Notes under the pieces: model-generated
Databases searched by the model: none
What the model was told of the DNA's origin: nothing
What the model saw: only the letters and a program-made list of their open reading frames with translations
Position numbers and translations under genes: made by a program
In this document: piece by piece, positions 43,301 to 53,989 of the stretch
Position numbering within the stretch: the stretch's first letter is position 1
How the letters are laid out: every line of letters begins with the position of its first letter
Assembly (NCBI GenBank): GCA_964036275.1
Contig: OZ038439.1
Coordinates: 2,255,142 to 2,319,141 of the forward strand
Source of the DNA: Litoditis marina
Lineage: Eukaryota > Nematoda > Chromadorea > Rhabditida > Rhabditidae
Direction of reading: 5' to 3'
DNA length: 64,000 nt

Positions 43301-46300
43301 GAGAGCGAGAGGCAGAAAGAGAGATAGAGAGCGAGAGAGCGAGAGGCAGAAAGAGAGATAGAGAGCGAGAGAGCGAGAGGCAGAAAGAGAGATAGAGAGC
43401 GAGAGGCAGAAAGAGAGATAGAGAGCGAGAGAGCGAGAGGCAGAAAGAGAGATAGAGAGCGAGAGAGCGAGAGGCAGAAAGAGAGATAGAGAGCGAGAGA
43501 GCGAGAGGCAGAAAGAGAGATAGAGAGCGAGAGATCGAGAGGTAGAAAGAGAGATAGAGAGCGAGAGAGCGAGAGGCAGAAAGAGAGATAGAGAGCGAGA
43601 GAGCGAGAGGCAGAAAGAGAGATAGAGAGCGAGAGAGCGAGAGGCAGAAAGAGAGATAGAGAGCGAGAGAGCGAGAGGTAGAAAGAGAGATAGAGAGCGA
43701 GAGAGCGAGAGGCAGAAAGAGAGATAGAGAGCGAGAGATCGAGAGGCAGAAAGAGAGATAGAGAGCGAGAGAGCGAGAGGCAGAAAGAGAGATAGAGAGC
43801 GAGAGAGCGAGAGGCAGAAAGAGAGATAGAGAGCGAGAGAGCGAGAGGCAGAAAGAGAGATAGAGAGCGAGAGAGCGAGAGGCAGAAAGAGAGATAGAGA
43901 GCGAGAGAGCGAGAGGCAGAAAGAGAGATAGAGAGCGAGAGATCGAGAGGTAGAAAGAGAGATAGAGAGCGAGAGAGCGAGAGGCAGAAAGAGAGATAGA
44001 GAGCGAGAGAGCGAGAGGCAGAAAGAGAGATAGAGAGCGAGAGAGCGAGAGGCAGAAAGAGAGATAGAGAGCGAGAGATCGAGAGGTAGAAAGAGAGATA
44101 GAGAGCGAGAGAGCGAGAGGCAGAAAGAGAGATAGAGAGCGAGAGGCAGAAAGAGAGATAGAGAGCGAGAGAGCGAGAGGCAGAAAGAGAGATAGAGAGC
44201 GAGAGAGCGAGAGGCAGAAAGAGAGATAGAGAGCGAGAGAGCGAGAGGCAGAAAGAGAGATAGAGAGCGAGAGAGCGAGAGGCAGAAAGAGAGATAGAGA
44301 GCGAGAGAGCGAGAGGCAGAAAGAGAGATAGAGAGCGAGAGATCGAGAGGTAGAAAGAGAGATAGAGAGCGAGAGAGCGAGAGGCAGAAAGAGAGATAGA
44401 GAGCGAGAGAGCGAGAGGCAGAAAGAGAGATAGAGAGCGAGAGAGCGAGAGGCAGAAAGAGAGATAGAGAGCGAGAGAGCGAGAGGCAGAAAGAGAGATA
44501 GAGAGCGAGAGAGCGAGAGGCAGAAAGAGAGATAGAGAGCGAGAGGCAGAAAGAGAGATAGAGAGCGAGAGAGCGAGAGGCAGAAAGAGAGATAGAGAGC
44601 GAGAGAGCGAGAGGCAGAAAGAGAGATAGAGAGCGAGAGAGCGAGAGGCAGAAAGAGAGATAGAGAGCGAGAGAGCGAGAGGCAGAAAGAGAGATAGAGA
44701 GCGAGAGAGCGAGAGGCAGAAAGAGAGATAGAGAGCGAGAGAGCGAGAGGCAGAAAGAGAGATAGAGAGCGAGAGATCGAGAGGTAGAAAGAGAGATAGA
44801 GAGCGAGAGAGCGAGAGGCAGAAAGAGAGATAGAGAGCGAGAGAGCGAGAGGCAGAAAGAGAGATAGAGAGCGAGAGAGCGAGAGGCAGAAAGAGAGATA
44901 GAGAGCGAGAGAGCGAGAGGTAGAAAGAGAGATAGAGAGCGAGAGAGCGAGAGGCAGAAAGAGAGATAGAGAGCGAGAGATCGAGAGGCAGAAAGAGAGA
45001 TAGAGAGCGAGAGAGCGAGAGGCAGAAAGAGAGATAGAGAGCGAGAGAGCGAGAGGCAGAAAGAGAGATAGAGAGCGAGAGAGCGAGAGGCAGAAAGAGA
45101 GATAGAGAGCGAGAGAGCGAGAGGCAGAAAGAGAGATAGAGAGCGAGAGAGCGAGAGGCAGAAAGAGAGATAGAGAGCGAGAGATCGAGAGGTAGAAAGA
45201 GAGATAGAGAGCGAGAGAGCGAGAGGCAGAAAGAGAGATAGAGAGCGAGAGAGCGAGAGGCAGAAAGAGAGATAGAGAGCGAGAGAGCGAGAGGCAGAAA
45301 GAGAGATAGAGAGCGAGAGATCGAGAGGTAGAAAGAGAGATAGAGAGCGAGAGAGCGAGAGGCAGAAAGAGAGATAGAGAGCGAGAGAGCGAGAGGCAGA
45401 AAGAGAGATAGAGAGCGAGAGAGCGAGAGGCAGAAAGAGAGATAGAGAGCGAGAGAGCGAGAGGCAGAAAGAGAGATAGAGAGCGAGAGAGCGAGAGGCA
45501 GAAAGAGAGATAGAGAGCGAGAGAGCGAGAGGCAGAAAGAGAGATAGAGAGCGAGAGAGCACTCCAATTGTTGGATAAAAGAAGGAAAAAATAGATGGAA
45601 GAATGGTATCCCTGTTACGCGCTTGTAGTTATAGATGGACGCAATTTGCAGTGTAGTACGATTGAACGGTGATTGTACCTGTTTTTGTAGTGACGTAATT
45701 ATTATGAAACACTTTCGGGATTATCTATTTATATTATTGTAGAGATGATTTTGTGACGTTAAGTTTCGTTGGGACTATATCAAAACCGGGATTCAAATTG
45801 GAATTATCATGATAATATTATCAACAGACAGTTCTAAACACTTATGAGTCACGAATAAAAAATGTGCAATTCCAATAATTAATAAGCGACTGCAGGAAAC
45901 AAATTGTCGAGGATATGTGCAAGAACCCGTAACTGTCAAAGGGAAGGCTAGGCGTGGGAGACGAGAGTTGGCAAGGCTTCTCTTTGGACCGGGCAGCTGG
46001 AGCAGGCTGGAGGTGGACGGGTGGCATTGAAGTGACGAACGCAACTAACCGACCGGGTATAGCCTGGCTGCAGAAGGTGCAACCACCAACCTCCCCCAAT
46101 AAGTTACGAGCGCACGATGGTCGATGATCAGAAAGTCAGGATTTTCCAAATATGATGAAGGAGAGAGAGTACAGGGACATAGTGAACTGATACGATCACG
46201 AATACAAGCATTATGGCAAGCTAAACACTCGTTTTTACTACTGTGAGTTACATGAATCACTCAATTTATGTGAAACTACGTCTAGTATTCCCAACCAAAC

Positions 46301-49300
46301 CATCACCAAAATCTGTTGCTAGTACTATGAAGATAAAAAGGCTGATAGGACAATCGACCGTTCAATATAAGTACAACCTGGATATGATACTGATAGGAGA
46401 TGAAGAAAGTAATTTTGTGTAGTTTAGCGCTGTAGTCTACAAACGGTTGCGGCAATAGTTCGATAGTTTGGAGTGCCACGACTACTAATACAATACATCA
46501 TAATCACAATATCATATCTTTGATCCCTGGTGAGAATGGAGCATCATGGACTGTTCATGGGGGAGCGTACGACAGTAGAATGGCAGTAAACCAACGCAAG
46601 TGATCAACAACTGATGTTGTTGCCAGAGGGGGCCAGAGAAATTCCATGAACTGTAATTGATCATTCTTGCCAAATTATTCAAAGGGTGAGGCTAGTTGAA
46701 GTAAATCAAGAATATTCTCTTTTCTGATAAGTTTGCGGAAGGCATCGGACGTACTAAGACAGGTTAAGTGTGGTGGTAGTTTTGGGTACCACTTAGCAAC
46801 CCGAATAAAAAAAGCATTTTCATTGGTCATAGTACTGTACCTAGGGATATCAAATGAAAAACCATTGCGATTATACGTGTTGCCACGCTCACCACAAGGA
46901 CGGAACGAAAAATATTTACTCACCTCCATCTGTACCTCTTTTTTCAAAATTCTGTGAAGCAATACCAAATCTTGCCTAATACGTCGTTCAAACAGGGTTT
47001 CAAGACCAAGAAACTTGATCCTATCTCTGTAACTTACCCTACCGTCTGCCAATCTGCACCTACCGTACACAATTCTTGAAAAAATACGCTGAACCTTTTC
47101 TATATTACGTATATCACCTAGTTTATGAGGAGACCAGACAGATGAGCAGTAATCAAGATATGGCAAAACGTAGCATTTGAAACACCTAACAAACAAAATT
47201 GCATCATTTTGGTGCAATATTCTGAATATTGTGAACATTTTACCTAGTGCCCTCCTGATAACTATAGATAGATCAAACAAATTACGAGCATTGGTCAACA
47301 AATAGACTCCAAGATCACGAGCTTTCTCTGTGGTTTCAATTACATCTCCATTCTCAAATGTATAGGAAATTGGATTCGGACAGGTACTCATCATGAAACA
47401 CTTAGAATGAGAAATCGTGAGTTGCCAGTCTAAGCAAAACTTCTCGAGACTTTTGAGGGCTACAATGAGCTCATTTCTGCTATCGTTCTCAGATGTGTAA
47501 GTACATGACAATTTTATGTCATCAGCAAATGTATATAGCGACACATGATTTGGCAGGTGCAAGCTTTTGGGTAGGTCAGAAAGGTATATTATGAAAAGAA
47601 TCGGACCCAGTACAGATCCCTGTGGAACACCACTATTGGCAGTATAGAATGATGACAATTCCGATCCGAACGTAACAGCAAACTGTCTTTCAACCAAAAA
47701 AGAACGCAAGAAAAAAAGAAAAGAAGAAGAACAAAGGAATAAAAAACAAGTTGATGAACATGTTGTAGATAATTTATTGATTTTCATCTAGGATGACCTT
47801 CTGGAAATGCGTCGCATGTACAACAACAACGAGAAAAACAACCAGAAATGCAGCGCATTGGCGGAGTTGATTCGACAGAAAAGCTCAAATAACACCCAGG
47901 TATAGTTTTTTTCTGGACAGCGTGTTAATGAATACTCCGAGCTTTTTCGACCACTTTGAAGTTTTTCAAAAACCTGAAATTTCTATTAGTGGCCGTACAG
48001 TTTCATAAGAAGACGTTTTTCGTTAACGTTGTGCAATATTTTGAAGAACGACGCCGGCAGTTGCTCCTCAGAATTGAGGAAATCCTGACCATTGTTAATT
48101 GGTGTTTAACTCCTACCTCATTCAATTTTAGGACATAATTTCCTCATGTGAAATCTGTGAAGGTTTTTTTAGATATTTGGTACGGCTTTTGACCATTTGG
48201 CCAGAATGAAATTAACATTGGCTTCGATGAATGGGCGAGAAAAACAGATTCTCAAATGTATGGATGAACTGAGAAATGTTCTGTTCTCCTTCGAGGTATT
48301 TCGTTCAAAATTCAGTACTCAAAGAGAAAAGGAATGTTTAATGTTTCACGCAAGGTGTATAACAAAAATGAAGCATATTTGTTTATACAAGTATCGTATT
48401 TTGGTATAATTAATTTCAATATCCTACTTTTTCCTATAATTTAATGTTACATAAATGATAGGAAACGCATTGGAGCCGTACCATGAATTTGGCTCATTTT
48501 ACGTTTTGGTTTTTCGTTCGGAAGATTTAGATAACTCACAGAGAACTGTGATTGAGAGCAAATGGTCTAATGATATATAACTCATAGTTTGTAAGAGGGC
48601 AGGCAAAGAGAGCCTATAGATCGGGGAATGGGGAAATGGGGAGATCGGAAAGGTAATTCCGGCGTGAAGTATAGTTTTGATAAGAATTCATATAAATAAT
48701 AAATAAACATAATGGATACTAACATAAGTTAAGAACGACTTAAGTACAGCAGTTCATGGATAATAGTGAATCAGTTGAAGTACTATGAACAGAAGACTCA
48801 GAGAAATCACAGAAAAATACCGTTGGGGTACATAAAATTGATCTTGTCATAATGGGATCAAAACGTGAGGTATGACCGGAAAACGAACTGCAGATGACGT
48901 TCAACCTCAAACTTTTCTTATGACCCACGCCTTTTCTTCATAATGCCACGACGAATTCAACTGAAAATATGTGTTTCAGGAATATAATACCGAGTTCGAG
49001 CGGGTTTTAAGTTTGCGAGACGATGAAGACGACTCTGAGATAATGAGTTTTCTATCAGAAAAAGGAGCTGAGTCAGGTATATAAAGTGACCGAGTTTTCG
49101 TTTAGTATGATCTAAATACGATAATTCATTCATTCCGACCAAATAGCACCTAGATCAAACACACACCCACAGAGAGAGGGCAACATACAGACTTTGTTTG
49201 GGAAGTGTGATCCCTAACTCGATCTTGCCATTTCTGAGTAGTACAGTACGGATGCTAATCTTCTGTTCGTAAACAATTCAAAATTGGTCAACTCTCTTCA

Positions 49301-50316
49301 ACCCCAATGAGGGAATATCTTCATTCGACTTTGTTTATATTTCGAGCCCCCCAATTGCGAGCGTGCGAACTTTACTTCCACTAACGTGACAATTTTTCCA
49401 GTATTTTTCATTCAGCTCTAATATTTTCCTGTTTTAATTGTAGGGGAAGACGGGAAAGAACCCGTCGCGTGTCGCAGACAGTTGGTTGTTTTCGATGATT
49501 TCGATAGTGACTATGTGGCGCACATTTTGGACCCCGAAGAGGCTGTCGAGAGTTTTTTCACGAAAATCAAGAAAATACACAATATTGATAAGGATATGCG
49601 GTTATACACCGAAAGTGGGTTGTTGTTCGATTGGTTCGGTTGAAGAAATTGATCACAACTCATGAGTGAGCGAATATGGAAGTACTTTTTCGAACACTAA
49701 CGTACCTCTAAAAATTTGATCTCTCCGACGTATGAAAATAAAACGACACTACACGCGAGATTTCAACCAGCATGCAGCAAAATGGTATCGACGGCGACTA
49801 GACAATTTACAGCCAATTGTCGAGTGACTTTTGTAGCAGTTAGTTTTCGACGAGTATGGAGGTCAGAACGCACAACACTGACTGACTTGACCTGCCTGTC
49901 GGCAGCCTCATTGACCTGCATACTCTCTCGCTTTCGTTGCTGGCCAATCGCATAAAATTTACGCCAATGTGTCTGTGCTCTACATATACCTACACACCAG
50001 CCAGCCATTAGAGAAAAAGAAAAGCAAGTTAATAGTTGTAGTTCGAATTTGATACACGCCTTAGTTTACGAAATTGGACCAAACAGCAACGAGGTCGAAC
50101 TAAAAACACAGCACATAACATATATCGTAAATTTATTATTATTATTAAACATGCGTTGGAAAGATCGAACCTTATAACTGTGTTCTTCTTACAGGTTGGG
50201 ATAGTGTAGAGGAGGGAACGGTGGCTTCTAACGGAATCGAGAATTTATCGAAAGTATATGTTGTGTGCAACGCATCCGTGGAAGAGGAGCGTTCGGAAGA
50301 GGATTGCAGACTCTGA
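31313..50316 (+). CDS. RING / B-box-like / coiled-coil (TRIM-like) protein with giant intron, 364 aa, 10 exons
   Basis: Exons are 31313-31349, 31819-31956, 33643-33761, 34172-34264, 34927-35013, 47792-47899, 48173-48295, 48980-49076, 49444-49614 and 50195-50316 (1095 nt, one frame). The domain order matches the minus-strand gene exon by exon: RING (CPIC, CGHSMCESC, CSIC), coiled coil (ISKQVENLKLQEEMKKQLED), CEKC/CFEC, FCISCW/EHSDH, then LEMRRMYNNNEKNNQKCSAL, KCMDELRNVLFSFE, a VVFDDFDSDYVAHI segment and an acidic tail ending EEDCRL. Exon 5 ends in phase 0 at 35013 and exon 6 starts in phase 0 at 47792, so intron 5 is 12,778 bp. It is probably an E3 ubiquitin ligase; the substrate is unknown. 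Confidence 0.8.
32541..32613 (-). repeat. tRNA(Leu/Ser)-like pseudogene or SINE head
   Basis: Minus strand has TGGCCGAGTGG (32593-32603) with TCTAAGGCGC and a B box GGTTCGAATCC (32552-32562), as in Leu/Ser tRNAs. The acceptor and T stems do not pair, so it is unlikely to be functional. Intron 2 of the RING/B-box gene. Confidence 0.5.
32818..33425. mobile_element. Fold-back element with arms of about 125 bp
   Basis: Left arm 32818-32950 and right arm 33298-33425 are inverted copies sharing GCTGCATGGAAAATAGA, GAGAGGGAAATGAAAAATCT and related blocks. A CACGTG-family MITE (33040-33180) lies in the loop. Intron 2 of the plus-strand RING/B-box gene. Confidence 0.7.
35081..45560. repeat. Purine-rich satellite, 34-bp unit, about 10.5 kb
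   Basis: Tandem 34-bp units built from GCAGAAAGAGAGATAGAGAG and CGAGAGAGCGAGAG, roughly 300 copies by length. Units differ mainly at two positions (GGCAG/GGTAG, GAGAGC/GAGATC) and some are shortened or carry extra AGAGAGCG, giving local higher-order patterns. The plus strand is almost all purine apart from regular C and T. The minus strand has no TAA, TAG or TGA in any frame, which creates spurious 3,500-residue frames. It fills most of intron 5 of the RING/B-box gene. Confidence 0.95.
45561..46670. other. Intron 5 sequence between satellite and LINE fragment
   Basis: No exon was found. Frames at 45793-46260 on the minus strand lack family motifs. The part next to 46670 may be the 3' untranslated end of the LINE. 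Confidence 0.4.
46675..47700 (-). mobile_element. Non-LTR retrotransposon reverse-transcriptase fragment (CR1/Jockey-like)
   Basis: A single open frame of about 340 residues carries the RT core motifs GVPQGSVLGPILF and FADDIKLS (the catalytic DD box), then CLDWQLTISHSKC, LGVYL, LPYLDYCSSVW and a LINE-type C-terminal region (LGLETLFERRIRQDL, HRILKK). The N-terminal RT part and the endonuclease are missing, so it is a 5'-truncated insertion. It lies antisense in intron 5 of the RING/B-box gene and ends about 90 bp before exon 6. The frame continues upstream into A-rich intron sequence. Confidence 0.85.
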
Positions 50317-50340
50317 AAATGCGATTTCATCGAAAGTTTG

Positions 50341-50346
50341 AATAAA
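50341..50346 (+). terminator. Polyadenylation signal AATAAA
   Basis: AATAAA 25 bases after the TGA of the plus-strand RING/B-box gene. From here to 50960 no further exon was seen. Confidence 0.55.
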
Positions 50347-50967
50347 TAGTGCCTATTTTTCTACTTCCCACTGTATTTGAACGTCAGTATTGTGTACGAT
50401 AATCTTTTTCCACCGAGTTATGTTAGTGTCCGATTTGAAATCATAGGCAATGACTGATTTGAAACCCGAATAATACAGTTCAGGTCAACTTCCATGCACA
50501 ACTCTCTAATGATTGTTTTCTGAAAAAAGAGGTTCACGATGTTTTTAAATTAAAAAAATGCATTTGTGTTTCTCTCAATCGTGTCTCGCTTCTTTATCAA
50601 CACACAGAAATAGCGGAAAGGTACACTTTGTGTTTTCATCACAAATTAACTCGTTAGAACGTGTGTACGATTTGCTCAATAAGGAACATTTGGATAATTC
50701 ATACAAATCTCTGAATCACTGTGTTTGTGGTTTCATCTCGTAGAATCATAGCTGTGATTCGAATACTCGTGTGAATGTAGATCAAACTACACTGTCAGGC
50801 CCTATAAATGCTGATATGTGAATGCGAATAGCAAAAAAACATGGTCATGCTCATCCGTTCTATTCTGTTCAGCCAGGTCAGAATATGCGATTAGCTTTGT
50901 GTTTGTAGTTCTTACGTACTAACTTATTTAAATAAAAGACCAAGACAACACAACTAATTCACATATA

Positions 50968-50973
50968 TTTATT
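50968..50973 (-). terminator. Polyadenylation signal AATAAA (minus)
   Basis: AATAAA on the minus strand about 100 bases past the stop of the right lustrin gene. Confidence 0.5.
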
Positions 50974-51068
50974 CATCACATCTTAATATATACATACATG
51001 TTTGAAGTAATTATAAATATTGAAAATCGTTCGCAATTGTCGTTTGTACAGAAGAGTGTCGCATTTGC

Positions 51069-52454
51069 CTACAATTGTGCCTGTCTTTCCATCCATTCGT
51101 TGATGGAAGACGAGACTTTTTCCTCTCCCTTTTTCTCTTCGTCTCCGGAAACCTGAACATAGAGTTTAGTAAAAGGTATACTATACTATAATTAAATTGA
51201 ATAATCACGTGAAGTTCGTATCCTAATGAGGAATTGTGCACATTGTTCCTGCACGTCTCTGAGTTCTGCTGTATTTCACGTGACTGTGCAATATGACTAA
51301 CAGTATATTATGGTCTCGTTCATTCTTAATGGTACTTCTACAGTGAGAATATGCAACTAAAGTTCGTTGTTACAACGTGAAAAATGGCGACAATGTTATC
51401 AATTTTCACATTTAGTTCTAATTTCAATTCCAGGTTTTCCGAAACAACTTCGTCCAAGTTGAAGCTTGCTTTCCGAAAAGTCATTGGAAAGTGCGAAAGT
51501 GAACTGTTGGAGTCGACAGAAATTAAATGAACTACATCTATCTATCTTACCTGTTTGCGGGCCTTGACCGGAAATCCGACGGCAGCCGCGGGCCAATTGG
51601 CGGTCATTCTTGCCACATCTGGCCAATTGGCGGGCATTGGCGGAACGTAGTTGTAGAAGGGCTGGGCCGGTCTCCAGGCAGCCCCATAAGTGGACCAAAC
51701 GGGGCAGCAGAAGTAGGGACCAATATCGACCGAGTTGGTGGCATAACAGTAGGATTGGGGCGGGCATTGGGGCCATGGGCGCTTAGGGTCACATTCGATG
51801 GGCAGGGAGGGGCCGCCCGGGCACTGACCTGGAACATATTGGGTTTAAATACAGTCATTATCATGATTAGGTCAATGTGCTCGGTAAGAGATGTACTCAA
51901 AACCGTTTCATACCACCATCCAAAAGTCCTGGGCATTGACCTGGAAGAGATTGGGTTCATACGAAAGTTTTTCATTGCTGGGTTTTAGTTCGAACTCGAT
52001 ACACCCTATTATCTTTTCAAGTGAACATTGATCATACAAAAACGTTATTTATAAGTAAACTGTAACAGTTTTAAAACAGTTGTATGAATCTGCTCACTAA
52101 AAGATGTACTCAAAAATCGTTTTGACCCTGATTCAAGACGATTTTTGAGTACATCTTTTACTGAGCACATTCATATAATTATAACATCCAAACCGTCCTG
52201 GTGACACAATATTTTTTGTTCAAATAAATAACCTAATATATAGTTTTAAAACAGTTGGGAGAAAACAAAAAAAAATCCAACTTACCAACAGGTGCGACTA
52301 CCGCAGGCTGCATGACCGGCATCACTGGGGCTACAGGCGCCGCTGCCACTACGGGGGCTACATACTGACGACGTTTCTCACTTTTTACCTCTTCCGGGGC
52401 ACAACGAACAAGAGAAATACAGGCGAGGCCGGAGAGAAGTTGAACGGAGACCAT
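51069..52454 (-). CDS. Lustrin-type Cys-rich secreted protein, right copy, 176 aa
   Basis: Minus-strand exons are 52454-52286, 51828-51551 and 51152-51069 (531 nt, lengths identical to the left copy). It has a signal peptide (MVSVQLLSGLACISLVRCAP), an Ala/Pro/Val-rich linker, one lustrin-like Cys repeat (QCPGG, IECDP, QCPPQSYCYATNS, YFCCPVW), a PANWPDVARM-type segment and a tail SSSINEWMERQAQL. The TATA box is at 52482-52489, about 30 bases above the ATG, with no ATG between. The role in matrix or cuticle is inferred from the domain. It converges with the RING/B-box gene ending at 50316. Confidence 0.82.
51177..51308. repeat. Fold-back MITE, CACGTG family
   Basis: Counterpart of 20157-20296, in intron 2 of the right lustrin gene. 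Confidence 0.6.
52085..52225. repeat. Palindromic GAATCAGGGTC-family element, deleted centre
   Basis: Outer arms with GTACTCAAAAATCG and GATTTTTGAGTACAT meet around GACCCTGATTCAAGACG; the inner part of 21280-21545 is missing. A further fragment of the family is at 51885-51935. Confidence 0.55.
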
Positions 52455-52481
52455 TCTTGTGTCAGGAAAGAGGCGCCGCCG

Positions 52482-52489
52482 CTTTTATA
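52482..52489 (-). promoter_or_regulatory. TATA box (TATAAAAG) of right lustrin gene
   Basis: TATAAAAG on the minus strand about 30 bases above the ATG at 52454, so the transcript leader must be very short or trans-spliced. Confidence 0.6.
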
Positions 52490-52565
52490 GTGTGGGAAGC
52501 GCCAACAATGGCTTCTTTTGCGGCCGCGCCGACCGGTCAGGTCACTGCCCTGATGTCAGGCGGCG

Positions 52566-52802
52566 TATAGTTCTGGTCATTCCCACTGAGACTTGGCGGC
52601 GTGCCAATGAATATTCCAGGCAATTTTTAACCACGTTGTAGTTTTTTTTAAACTGCAAACAAATCTCTGTTAGCGGTTGCTCCGTTCCATAACAATACGT
52701 AAACAAAAAATGTCTTCAGAAGATGCATGTTTTCTCTAAGAAATAGGCATCCGAAAATCCTTGGCACGATGCCAATGGGTCTCAGTGGGAATTAAACGTA
52801 TA
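52566..52802. mobile_element. MITE with TATAG ends
   Basis: Counterpart of 22055-22293, followed at 52808-52988 by the CTCATGAG MITE in the same order as in the left unit. Confidence 0.6.
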
Positions 52803-53634
52803 GCAACACCTCTAATCTCATGAGAAGCTCATATCAGTTTCTTATGAGATGCCTCATGAGCTATTCGTGAACTTTAATGTTCTATTTGTAGAATGTTCTA
52901 GCATAGCAATCAATAGAATATCTTGAGCTCATGCTAATAGCTCATGAGGTATATCATAAGATTTTGAGAGGTTCGCCACGCCGCCGCCAGAAAACGTGAA
53001 TTTGTGCGGTTTTCGTGCACCAAACTACAACTGAAATTATCACTGTGAAAAGGGGACTCTCAAAGAATTCCAAAACAAATGAGGCCACCCACTTTTGGTA
53101 ACCAACTCGTTGAGAGAGAGTGCAGGTCAGAGAAAGGCACACTGGGATAACCTGTCTGCGCCCTCACTGACCTACATGCTCTCTTGCTTGTTGGCGAACA
53201 CAAAACTGGCGCAAATGTCCATGATTTATTCGCATACCAATAAACAAGTCTGCCAATAGAGAAGAAGGAGTCACTCAGAAAAATGAGCATCGATTTTCTA
53301 CAATTGGCCAACTTTGAGAGCGAGAGAGCATGCAAATCAACCAATTGCGTCACAGACAAGGTTCAAATCGTGTGAATCTCTCTGATCTGCACACTATCTC
53401 GTCTGGGCCGTCACAAAGTTTGCTGGGAGTTGATGAATGGGGTATATTGTACGGAATAAGGGATTGGTGGCCCGGTACCACCGGACTGCGATCAAACATG
53501 ACAAGTTCGGGTCGAGCACGACGAATTTGGGGCGAGGAGGAATACGCCAATAAGGAAATGGGTCAGGGACGGGGAAGTGGGGTATGGTATGGTACGGAAG
53601 ACGGGTTTGGGGGCAGGGTACCAACAATCTGGGG

Positions 53635-53989
53635 GTTTATTGTACAATCGTCCCCCCCCCCCTTGAGCCGAAATAGGTTGGAATCCGACCCGTAGTACAA
53701 TCGCCCCCCACCCCTAGGGGGGTGATTGTACAACGTCCTTCTTTACTGCAGGTTTGGATTGAGTGGGGGGCGATTGTTAAACAGGTCCGGGGTTGTACTA
53801 TTACCCCCCCATTGTGTATTGTGGGGGGTGATTGTTAAACGTCGACATTGTACAATTACCCCCCATTTACAATCACCCCCCATTTACAATCACCCCCCTC
53901 TCTATAGGAAATCGTATTGGGAGGGGGGTGATAGTACTACGGGGGGGGGACTTAAGGTGAGGGGGGGGGGCAATTGTACAATTTTCCCC
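53635..53989. mobile_element. 355-bp C/G-run element with 9-bp target duplication
   Basis: Flanked by AATCTGGGG at 53626-53634 and 53990-53998, which is single in intact minisatellite units. The ends are inverted repeats: TTGTACAATCG then a C run, and a G run then CAATTGTACAA. Inside are repeated GATTGTTAAAC and GGGGGTGATTGT motifs with many runs of 5-10 C or G. No coding capacity. A 9-bp duplication would fit a Mutator-like element. Confidence 0.75.

Noticed and set aside
34993..45567. Two overlapping minus-strand open frames of about 3,500 residues rich in Ser and Leu
   Set aside because: They come from a 34-bp satellite whose pyrimidine strand lacks stop codons in every frame; the repeating protein has no start context, no splice structure and no composition like a real protein.
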